Part shown: positions 13,552 through 19,412 of the stretch, piece after piece | Layout: each line of letters starts with the position of its first letter | Numbering within the stretch: the first letter of the stretch is position 1 | Assembly: GCA_050258095.1 (NCBI GenBank) | Contig: JBLMYD010000074.1 | Span: 1 to 20,691, forward strand | Length of the DNA stretch: 20,691 nucleotides | Direction: 5' to 3' | Origin: VRUE01 sp050258095 | GTDB lineage: Bacteria; Actinomycetota; Thermoleophilia; Solirubrobacterales; 70-9 | The notes under the pieces: generated by a model | Database searches by the model: none | What the model was told of the DNA's origin: nothing | Seen by the model: only the letters and a program-made list of their open reading frames with translations | Program-made: the position numbers and the translations under genes

Positions 13552-14462
13552 CCTCCGCCCCGGCCGGGGTCGTGGCCGACTACCCGCTCGCCCGTCTCAC
13601 CACGGTGCGCACCGGCGGCGCCGCCGACTGGTTCGCCCGTCCGGGGTCGGAGGAGGAGCTGCTGCGGCTGCTCGCCTGGGCTGGGGAGGAGGGCGTCGCG
13701 GTCGGCATCGTCGGCTCCGGCTCCAACCTGCTCGTCGCCGACGCCGGCTTCCGCGGCCTCGCCCTCAAGCTCGACGGCGAGCTGACGACGATCGAGCGCG
13801 ACGGCGAGCGGCTCGTCTGCGGCGGCGGCGCCCGCCTGCCTTCGGCCGCCGCGAAGGCGGCGGATTGGGGGCTCGCCGGCCTCGAGTTCGGCGTCAACAT
13901 CCCCGGCACCGCGGGCGGCGCGGTGAGGATGAACGCCAACGCCTACGGCGGCCAGCTCGGCGAGGCGCTCGAGTGGGTGGACGTCTGCACCGCGGCGGGC
14001 CGCGAGCGGCGCCGGCCGGACCAGCTGGGCTTCGCCTACCGCAGCTCGAACCTCGGTCCCGCGGAGGTCGTCTCCCGGGCGAGCTTCCTGCTGCACGGCG
14101 ACGAGCCGGCGGCGGTCAAGGCGCGGATGGGGGAGATGCGGGGCAGGCGCCGCGAGGCGCAGCCGTCGGGGATCAAGACCTTCGGCTCCACCTTCAAGAA
14201 CCCCGAGGACGCGGCGGCCGCGGGCCGCAGCGCCGGCCAGCTGCTCGAGGCCGCCGGCTGCCGGGGGCTGGTCAGCGGCGGAGCGCGCTTCTCCGAGAAG
14301 CACGCCAACTTCGTCGAGAACGTTGGCGACGCGACCACCGCCGACGTGCTGGCGCTGATGGCCGCCGGCCGCCGCCGCGTCTACGAGAGCTGTGGCGTGG
14401 TGCTCGAACCGGAGGTCCAGATCCTCGGGGAGGTGGAGTGGCCAAGCGACTGGGATCTCTGA
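13548..14462 (+). CDS. murB: UDP-N-acetylenolpyruvoylglucosamine reductase MurB
   Basis: MurB reduces the enolpyruvyl group with NADPH and FAD to give UDP-MurNAc. The 304-residue length and motifs fit the shorter, type II class: FAD-binding GSGSNLL (56-62), FGVNIPGTAGGAVRMNANAYGG in the flavin domain, FAYRSSNL, the catalytic serine in GSTFKNP (Ser214 by position), and the C-terminal glutamate in LEPEVQILGE (Glu289 by position). ATG 13548 overlaps the murC stop by 4 nt (ATGA). The order murC-murB-ftsQ is common in actinobacteria and Firmicutes. Its last 25 nt overlap the ftsQ-like start at 14438. Confidence 0.94.
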   Translation: MTSAPAGVVADYPLARLTTVRTGGAADWFARPGSEEELLRLLAWAGEEGVAVGIVGSGSNLLVADAGFRGLALKLDGELTTIERDGERLVCGGGARLPSAAAKAADWGLAGLEFGVNIPGTAGGAVRMNANAYGGQLGEALEWVDVCTAAGRERRRPDQLGFAYRSSNLGPAEVVSRASFLLHGDEPAAVKARMGEMRGRRREAQPSGIKTFGSTFKNPEDAAAAGRSAGQLLEAAGCRGLVSGGARFSEKHANFVENVGDATTADVLALMAAGRRRVYESCGVVLEPEVQILGEVEWPSDWDL

Positions 14463-14983
14463 GGTGGCCGGCGGCGGTCGTCGCCCTTCTCATCGTCGCC
14501 GCGCTGGCCTACTTCCTCCTCCTGCGGAGCTCTTCGGTGAGCCCCCGCCTCGTTTCGAGCGAGCCCGTCGCCATGCTGGGCAGCGGTTCGAGCGCGGTCG
14601 CGGTCGCCGGCGACGGCACGATCTTGACCTGGTTGCCGCCGCCCGAAGCAGGGAGCCTGCCCGAGCTGCCGCTGACGGAACCCCCCGAAGGCCCGCGCCT
14701 GCGCGGCTCCGCCCTGGAACAGGCCCGCGTTCTCGGCGCCGCGCCGGCGGCGCTCCGCCCCTACCTCGCGCGCAGCTCATACGGCGAAAGCGGCGTCGAC
14801 GTAGAGCTCAGCTCCGGGATCGAACTGCGTTTCGGCGACGCGACGGTCGCCGCCCGCAAGTGGCGAGCGGCGGCAGCCGTGCTGGCCGATCCGGAAATCA
14901 GCGCGCTGGACTATGTGGACCTGCACGCACCCGGACACCCCGCCATATATGGCTCTGGGCACGCTCTTCCGCCTGTGCAGTGA
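14438..14983 (+). CDS. ftsQ: FtsQ-like division protein lacking a POTRA domain
   Basis: The position between murB and ftsZ and the C-terminal similarity identify this as FtsQ/DivIB, the bitopic scaffold of the FtsQLB complex. The 181-residue product has a cytoplasmic stub (1-9), one transmembrane helix (about 10-30, AAVVALLIVAALAYFLLL) and then goes directly into the DivIB/FtsQ beta domain: SEPVAML (41-47), AVAVAGDGTIL (53-63), ELRFGDATVAARKW (119-132) and a closing DYVDLHAPGHPAI. The usual POTRA domain of about 70 residues between helix and beta domain is absent; no frame here could supply it. GTG 14438 follows GGGAGGTG and lies 25 nt inside murB. Glu codons are mostly GAA. A 12-bp palindrome (14942-14953) lies near its 3' end. 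Confidence 0.8.
   Translation: MAKRLGSLRWPAAVVALLIVAALAYFLLLRSSSVSPRLVSSEPVAMLGSGSSAVAVAGDGTILTWLPPPEAGSLPELPLTEPPEGPRLRGSALEQARVLGAAPAALRPYLARSSYGESGVDVELSSGIELRFGDATVAARKWRAAAAVLADPEISALDYVDLHAPGHPAIYGSGHALPPVQ
14942..14953. repeat. Short palindrome in the ftsQ 3' end
   Basis: GCCATATATGGC is a perfect 12-bp palindrome with an A/T centre. It falls within codons for the last residues of FtsQ (near AIYGSG). It may be chance, but it lies at the edge of the lower-GC stretch leading to ftsZ. Confidence 0.35.
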
Positions 14984-15062
14984 ACCCTCGACCAGTACCT
15001 TAGGTCTGCTCAACTCTCAACTACTGCTTGAAGGTTCCAATTGCAGGATACCGCCCGCCCGT

Positions 15063-15091
15063 TTGACAGCTTCCCGCAAATGCCCTACTTT
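15063..15091 (+). promoter_or_regulatory. Canonical sigma-70-type promoter of ftsZ
   Basis: TTGACA (15063-15068, a perfect -35) is followed after exactly 17 bp by TACTTT (15086-15091). The implied start near 15098 gives a leader of about 138 nt. This is the best promoter match in the window and lies in a 252-nt gap (14984-15235) that is clearly less GC-rich than its surroundings. It would let ftsZ be expressed independently of the murD-ftsQ unit. Confidence 0.75.
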
Positions 15092-15200
15092 GAGCGCAAT
15101 TTCCGTAGCTGAAGCGTAAGCTTGAACTCTTAAGCATCGCTGTAGCGTCGGACAGGACAAAGGCTCAACTCAAAACCAGTCCTTGTGGCTGGCGTATCCA

Positions 15201-15226
15201 GTCCCAACCGGGACCGGGCTTGGAGA
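15201..15226 (+). promoter_or_regulatory. ftsZ leader hairpin and ribosome binding site
   Basis: GTCCC-AACC-GGGAC (15201-15214) forms a 5-bp hairpin in the ftsZ leader. GGAGA (15222-15226) ends 9 nt before the ATG at 15236 and is a good Shine-Dalgarno. This choice of start excludes an upstream in-frame GTG at 15185, which would add a non-conserved N-terminus. I recognise no riboswitch or other named structure in the rest of the leader. Confidence 0.55.
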
Positions 15227-15235
15227 AATCGGGAG

Positions 15236-16315
15236 ATGGAATCCACATACCTCGCGGTGATCAAGGTCGTCGGCGCCGGCGGCGGCGGCACCAACGCCGT
15301 CAGTCGCATGGTCGACGCCGGCATCCGCGGCGTCGAGTTCGTTGCGGTCAACACCGACGCCCAGGCGCTGCAGGCCTGCGAAGCGGACATCAAGCTCTCG
15401 ATCGGCCAGGAGCTGACGCGCGGCCTGGGCGCAGGCGGCAACCCCGAGGTCGGCGCCGGCGCCGCGGCCGAGAGCCGCGACGAGATCAAGGAGGCGCTGA
15501 AGGGCGCCGACATGGTCTTCGTCACCGCGGGCGAGGGCGGCGGCACCGGGACCGGCTCCGCTCCCGTGATCGCCGAGATCGCCAAGGAAGAGATCGGCGC
15601 CCTCACTGTCGGGGCGGTCACCAAGCCCTTCGAGTTCGAGGGCAAGCGACGGATGCAGCAGGCGCTCGAGGGCATCGAGAAGCTGCGCAACAACGTCGAC
15701 ACCCTGATCATCGTCCCCAACGAGAAGCTGCTGCAGGCGGTCGAGCGTCGCACCAGCGTGCTCGAGGCCTTCAAGCAGGCCGACGACATCCTGCGCCAGG
15801 GCGTGCAGGGCATCACCGACCTGATCACGATCCCGGGCCTGATCAACCTCGACTTCGCCGACGTGCGCACGATCATGCGTGACGCCGGCTCGGCCCTGAT
15901 GGGCGTCGGCTCGGCGAGCGGCGAGGCGCGCGCCCTCGACGCCGCCAAGGCGGCGATCACCTCGCCGCTGATCGAGGAGTCGATCAAGGGCGCGACCGGG
16001 ATGCTGCTCAACATCACCGGTCCCGAGGACCTCGGCCTCTTCGAGGTCAACGAGGCGGCGCAGCTCGTCCAGGCCGAAGCCGACGACAACGCCAACATCA
16101 TCTTCGGCTCGGTCGTCGACCAGTCGATGCGCGACGAGGTGCGCGTCACCGTGATCGCCACCGGCTTCGAGGGCTTCGAGCTGCTGGCCCGCTCGCCGCA
16201 GCGCGTGCGGCGGCGCTACGAGAGCCGGCCGCGGATCTCGGGCGAGGACACGGACATCCGCAAACTGCGGGTCAGCGACGACGACATCGACGTCCCGGGC
16301 TTCTTGAAGGAATAG
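15236..16315 (+). CDS. ftsZ: Cell division protein FtsZ
   Basis: FtsZ is the tubulin-like GTPase that forms the cytokinetic ring. The 359-residue product begins MESTYLAVIKVVGAGGGG and has the tubulin signature GGGTGTG (101-107), the catalytic T7 loop NLDFADV (204-210) and a conserved C-terminal peptide DIDVPGFLKE at the very end, which binds partners such as SepF or FtsW. The linker between core and tail is short and acidic/basic mixed (about 320-349). GTP contacts such as NTDAQAL (about 37-43) are present. It has its own promoter (15063-15091) and a separate Shine-Dalgarno. No sepF, yggS or pgeF gene follows, unlike many actinobacterial clusters. Confidence 0.97.
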   Translation: MESTYLAVIKVVGAGGGGTNAVSRMVDAGIRGVEFVAVNTDAQALQACEADIKLSIGQELTRGLGAGGNPEVGAGAAAESRDEIKEALKGADMVFVTAGEGGGTGTGSAPVIAEIAKEEIGALTVGAVTKPFEFEGKRRMQQALEGIEKLRNNVDTLIIVPNEKLLQAVERRTSVLEAFKQADDILRQGVQGITDLITIPGLINLDFADVRTIMRDAGSALMGVGSASGEARALDAAKAAITSPLIEESIKGATGMLLNITGPEDLGLFEVNEAAQLVQAEADDNANIIFGSVVDQSMRDEVRVTVIATGFEGFELLARSPQRVRRRYESRPRISGEDTDIRKLRVSDDDIDVPGFLKE

Positions 16316-16324
16316 GCGTGGGGG

Positions 16325-16470
16325 CGCCGGGAGCGTCGCCCTCCAGTCGAATTGATGTCGCACGCGCCTGCGGCGCTTAGCGACGATGTTTGAGCGCGGC
16401 TGACGCCGCGCGGTCACCGGATTGCATAGGCCGCTTCGCGACATTCGCCTGGAGGGCGACATTCCCGGCG
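16325..16470. repeat. Inverted-repeat element D (ftsZ-gcvT intergenic)
   Basis: Long arms 16325-16361 and 16438-16470 pair over most of their length, including perfect blocks CGCCGGGA, GTCGCCCTCCAG and TGTCGC. The left arm has a 4-nt extra TTGA. The interior (16362-16437) holds CGCTTAGCG (16374-16382) and an apical hairpin GCGCGGC-TGAC-GCCGCGC that matches the apex of element A, preceded by TTTGA. Just outside, CTCAAGCGCG (16474-16483) resembles the ACTCAAGCGCGGC of element C. It thus appears to be a larger, composite relative of A-C. It fills most of the 195-nt gap. Confidence 0.7.
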
Positions 16471-16495
16471 GTTCTCAAGCGCGATTCCCAGCGAA

Positions 16496-16501
16496 TAGCC
16501 T
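16496..16501 (+). promoter_or_regulatory. Predicted -10 element for gcvT
   Basis: TAGCCT lies 9 nt before the gcvT ATG at 16511, with no Shine-Dalgarno in between. The hexamer is identical to the one upstream of gcvPA (17993-17998) and one base different from that at murE. The spacing suggests a leaderless or nearly leaderless transcript. No convincing -35 is seen. Confidence 0.5.
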
Positions 16502-16510
16502 TGCGCGTCG

Positions 16511-17575
16511 ATGAGGACGTCGCTTTACGAGAAGCATGTCGAGCTGGGGGCGAAGCTTGTGGATTTTGCGGGCTGGGAGATGCCCGTGCAGTACGAGGGG
16601 ATACGGGAGGAGCATGCGGCGGTGCGGACGCATGCGGGGATGTTCGACGTCTCGCACATGGGCGAGGTCGAGGTGGAGGGACCGGGGGCGCCGGCGTTCC
16701 TGCAGAGGGTGCTCTCCAACGACGTGGCCGAGGTCGAGGTCGGGGGTGCGCAGTACTCGTGCCTCTGCAACGAGGAGGGCGGCGTGCTCGATGACTTGTT
16801 CCTCTACCGGCTCGGCGGCGACCGGTACCTGATCGTCACCAACTCGGCCAACCACGCGAGCGACCTCGCCTGGCTCGGGCGTTGGAGTCGCGAGCTCGAC
16901 GTCGCCGTGCGCGACGTCGCCGACCGCTACGCGATGCTCGCCGTGCAGGGCCCGCACGCGCGCGGCATCGTCGCCGGCACGCTGAAGATCGAGCTGCCGC
17001 CGCGGATGGAGGCCCTTGCGGCGCGCGTCGGCGATCGCCCGGCCCTGATCTGCGGCACCGGCTACACCGGCGAGGACGGCGTCGAGATGCTGATCGACCC
17101 CGAGCCGGCGCCGGCGATCTGGGCCGAGCTGCTCGACGCCGGCGTCGTCCCCTGCGGGCTCGGCGCTCGCGACACGTTGCGGCTTGAGGCCTGCTTCCAC
17201 CTGCACGGCAACGACCTGACCCCCGAGCGCAACCCGATCGAGGCCGGGCTCGAGTGGTGTTGCGCCGAGCAGACGGGCTTCGTCGGCGCCGAGGCGATCG
17301 CCCGCGCCCGCCGCGAGGGCACCGCCGAGCGGCTGGCGCCGTTCAAGCTCGAGGGCCCGGGGATCCCGCGCCCGGGGAACCCGGTGCTGGCCGGCGGCGA
17401 GCCGGCCGGGACGGTGACCTCGGGGACGTTCTCGCCCTCGCTGGAGATCGGCATCGGCATGGCCTATCTGCGCGCCGAGCTGGCCGAGCCCGGGACCGAG
17501 GTCGAGATCGACGTGCGCGGCAAGCGCCGTCCCGCCCGGGTAGCTTCCAAGCCCCTCTACACGAAGGAGCGATGA
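16511..17575 (+). CDS. gcvT: Glycine cleavage system T protein (aminomethyltransferase)
   Basis: GcvT takes the aminomethyl group from lipoylated GcvH and transfers the methylene unit to tetrahydrofolate, releasing ammonia. The 354-residue length is usual. Family features are clear: LYEKHVELGAKLVDFAGWEMP near the N-terminus, FDVSHMGEVEVEG, NEEGGVLDDL (87-96, including a conserved Asp pair), GTGYTGEDGVE, and a C-terminal domain ending RPARVASKPLY. ATG 16511 gives a normal N-terminus. It follows element D and a TAGCCT -10 motif and starts a gcvT-gcvH pair with a 4-nt overlap. Codons are G/T-ending in the first 200 or so bases and become C-ending after about 16720. Confidence 0.95.
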   Translation: MRTSLYEKHVELGAKLVDFAGWEMPVQYEGIREEHAAVRTHAGMFDVSHMGEVEVEGPGAPAFLQRVLSNDVAEVEVGGAQYSCLCNEEGGVLDDLFLYRLGGDRYLIVTNSANHASDLAWLGRWSRELDVAVRDVADRYAMLAVQGPHARGIVAGTLKIELPPRMEALAARVGDRPALICGTGYTGEDGVEMLIDPEPAPAIWAELLDAGVVPCGLGARDTLRLEACFHLHGNDLTPERNPIEAGLEWCCAEQTGFVGAEAIARARREGTAERLAPFKLEGPGIPRPGNPVLAGGEPAGTVTSGTFSPSLEIGIGMAYLRAELAEPGTEVEIDVRGKRRPARVASKPLYTKER

Positions 17576-17970
17576 CCTTGGCCGAGCCGACCTACCCCGA
17601 CGACCTGCGCTACCACGACCAGCACGACTGGGCCCGGATCGAGGGCGAGCTCGCCACCTTCGGGATCACCTGGTACGCGCAGGACAGCCTCGGCGAGGTC
17701 GTCTTCTACGACCCGCCCGAGGTCGGCGCCGCCGTTGCCAAGGACGCGACCTACGCCGAGGTCGAGTCGGTGAAGGCCGTCTCCGACGTGATCGCGCCGC
17801 TCTCGGGCGAGATCGTCGAGGTCAACGAGGCGCTCGCCGACGCCCCCGAGAAGATCAACGAGGACCCCTACGGCGATGGTTGGCTGGTCAAGGTCAAGCT
17901 CAGCGACCCGGGCGAGGCCGAGCAGCTGCTCGATGCAGCCGAATACCGCAACTTGCTTGAAAAAGACTAG
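17572..17970 (+). CDS. gcvH: Glycine cleavage system H protein (lipoyl carrier)
   Basis: GcvH carries the aminomethyl intermediate between the P and T proteins on a lipoyl-lysine arm. The 132-residue product has the lipoylation site in EVESVKAVSD with Lys68 as the modified residue, preceded by DSLGEVVFYDPPEVG and followed by GEIVEVNEAL and EDPYGDGWLVKVK, all typical of GcvH. ATG 17572 overlaps the gcvT stop (ATGA). The gap to gcvPA is 35 nt and contains that gene's predicted promoter. No lipoate attachment gene (lipB, lipA, lplA) is in the window. Confidence 0.96.
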   Translation: MTLAEPTYPDDLRYHDQHDWARIEGELATFGITWYAQDSLGEVVFYDPPEVGAAVAKDATYAEVESVKAVSDVIAPLSGEIVEVNEALADAPEKINEDPYGDGWLVKVKLSDPGEAEQLLDAAEYRNLLEKD

Positions 17971-17992
17971 ACGCCGCGCCCTCTCGCTTCCG

Positions 17993-17998
17993 TAGCCT
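17993..17998 (+). promoter_or_regulatory. Predicted -10 element for leaderless gcvPA transcript
   Basis: TAGCCT is followed by TC, five bases and GTG at 18006, a 7-nt gap identical in length to that at murE. No Shine-Dalgarno lies between gcvH and gcvPA. This suggests an internal promoter with transcription starting at the GTG, so gcvPA-gcvPB may be expressed separately from gcvT-gcvH. Confidence 0.5.
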
Positions 17999-18005
17999 TC
18001 GGCGG

Positions 18006-19412
18006 GTGACGCGCTACACCTCAGCGACGGCAGACGACCGGGCCGCGATGCTGGCGGCGATCGGCGTCGACTCGGTCGACGCGCTCTTCGAGCAGATCCC
18101 GGCGGACCTGCGCCTCGACCGGCCGCTGGCGCTGCCGAAGGGGATGAGCGAGGCGGAGGTCTGCGAGCGCCTGGCCGCGCTCGCGGTGCGCAACGTCGAC
18201 GCCGAGGAGCAGGTCTGCTTCGTCGGCGCCGGGATGTACGACCACTACGTGCCGGCGATCGTCGACGCGATCGCGCAGCGCTCGGAGTTCCTCACTCCCT
18301 ATACGCCCTACCAGCCGGAGATCTCGCAGGGCGGTCTGCAGGTCATGTTCGAGTTCCAGACGGCGATGTCGGAGCTGACCGGCCTGCCCGTCGCCAACGC
18401 CGGCCTCTACGAGGGGCCGTCCTCGGTGGCCTCGGCCGGCTACCTGGCGATGGCGGCGACGGGACGGCGCCGCTTCGTCGTCTCCCGCGGCCTGCACCCG
18501 CACAGTCGCGAGACGCTGGCGACCTACGCCGTCGGCTACGGGGCGGAGGTGGTCGAGGTCGGGCTCGACGACGGCCGCACGGACGGCGACGAGCTCGAGC
18601 GGGCGGTCGACGACGCGACCGCCGCCGTCTTCCTGCAGAGCCCGAACTTCCTCGGCGCGATCGAGCGGGTCGAAGCGCTTGGCGCGGTGGCGAAGGAGCG
18701 CGGCGCCCTGCTCGTCGTCGCCTGCGACCCGATGACGCTCGGCGTGCTGAAGCCGCCCGGCGAGCAGGGGGCCGACATCGCCCTCGGCGAGGGGCAGCCG
18801 CTCGGCAACCGGCTCGACTTCGGCGGCCCCTCCTTCGGCTTCTTCTGCGCGACCGAGGAGCAGATCCGGCGCATGCCGGGACGGATCGCCGGCGAAACCG
18901 ACGACGTCGACGGGCGGCGCGGCTTCGTCCTCGCCCTGCAGACGCGCGAGCAGCACATCCGCCGCGAGAAGGCGACGCACAACATCTGCACGGCGCAGGC
19001 GCTGAACGCGCTGGCGGCGATGGTCCACCTCGCCTGGCTGGGCAAAGAGGGCTATCGCGAGCTGGGCGAGCTGCTGGTGCGGCGCACGGCCTACGCGCGC
19101 GAGCGGCTGGCCGCGGTGAGCGGGGTCGAGCTCCTGCACGAGGCACCGGTCGCGCGCGAGCTCGCCGTGCGGCTCGACGCTCCCGTCGAGCGGGTGCTCG
19201 CCAAAGTAGCCGCCGAGCGCGGGATCGCGGCGGGCTACCCGCTCGGCCGCGATTACCCGGAGTACGAGAACGGCCTGCTCGTGGCGATCACCGAGCGCCG
19301 CACGAGGGCCCAGATCGACGATCTGGCCGAGGCGCTCGGGGCCGCGGTCGCCGCCGAGACTGGCGAGTTTGTTTCGCATAGCGCAACAAACTCGCCAGAG
19401 GAGGCACCATGA
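18006..19412 (+). CDS. gcvPA: Glycine dehydrogenase (decarboxylating) subunit 1, GcvPA
   Basis: GcvPA is the N-terminal half of the split P protein; with GcvPB it decarboxylates glycine on PLP and passes the aminomethyl group to GcvH. The 468-residue product has the usual features: RYTSATADDRAAML at the start, FVGAGMYDHYVPAIV, LTPYTPYQPEISQG (96-109), LYEGPSS and an NFLGAIE motif. As expected for subunit 1, it lacks the PLP-binding lysine motif. GTG 18006 is favoured by similarity and by the -10 spacing. The last 17 or so residues (EFVSHSATNSPEEAP) are encoded by a 14-bp perfect hairpin and look like an added tail. The stop overlaps gcvPB by 4 nt (ATGA). Confidence 0.95.
   Translation: MTRYTSATADDRAAMLAAIGVDSVDALFEQIPADLRLDRPLALPKGMSEAEVCERLAALAVRNVDAEEQVCFVGAGMYDHYVPAIVDAIAQRSEFLTPYTPYQPEISQGGLQVMFEFQTAMSELTGLPVANAGLYEGPSSVASAGYLAMAATGRRRFVVSRGLHPHSRETLATYAVGYGAEVVEVGLDDGRTDGDELERAVDDATAAVFLQSPNFLGAIERVEALGAVAKERGALLVVACDPMTLGVLKPPGEQGADIALGEGQPLGNRLDFGGPSFGFFCATEEQIRRMPGRIAGETDDVDGRRGFVLALQTREQHIRREKATHNICTAQALNALAAMVHLAWLGKEGYRELGELLVRRTAYARERLAAVSGVELLHEAPVARELAVRLDAPVERVLAKVAAERGIAAGYPLGRDYPEYENGLLVAITERRTRAQIDDLAEALGAAVAAETGEFVSHSATNSPEEAP
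19360..19398. repeat. Perfect hairpin at the 3' end of gcvPA
   Basis: CTGGCGAGTTTGTT (19360-19373) and AACAAACTCGCCAG (19385-19398) are perfect complements. After one T-C mismatch the stem continues as CGC/GCG around an ATA apex (CGCATAGCG, 19375-19383). It is visibly less GC-rich than the flanking coding sequence. AGGAGG (19399-19404), the gcvPB Shine-Dalgarno, starts at the very next base, so the stem could influence gcvPB translation or mark an insertion. Confidence 0.75.

Noticed and set aside
15185..15235. Upstream in-frame GTG start for ftsZ
   Set aside because: It would add 17 non-conserved residues. ATG 15236 has a proper Shine-Dalgarno and gives a normal FtsZ N-terminus.
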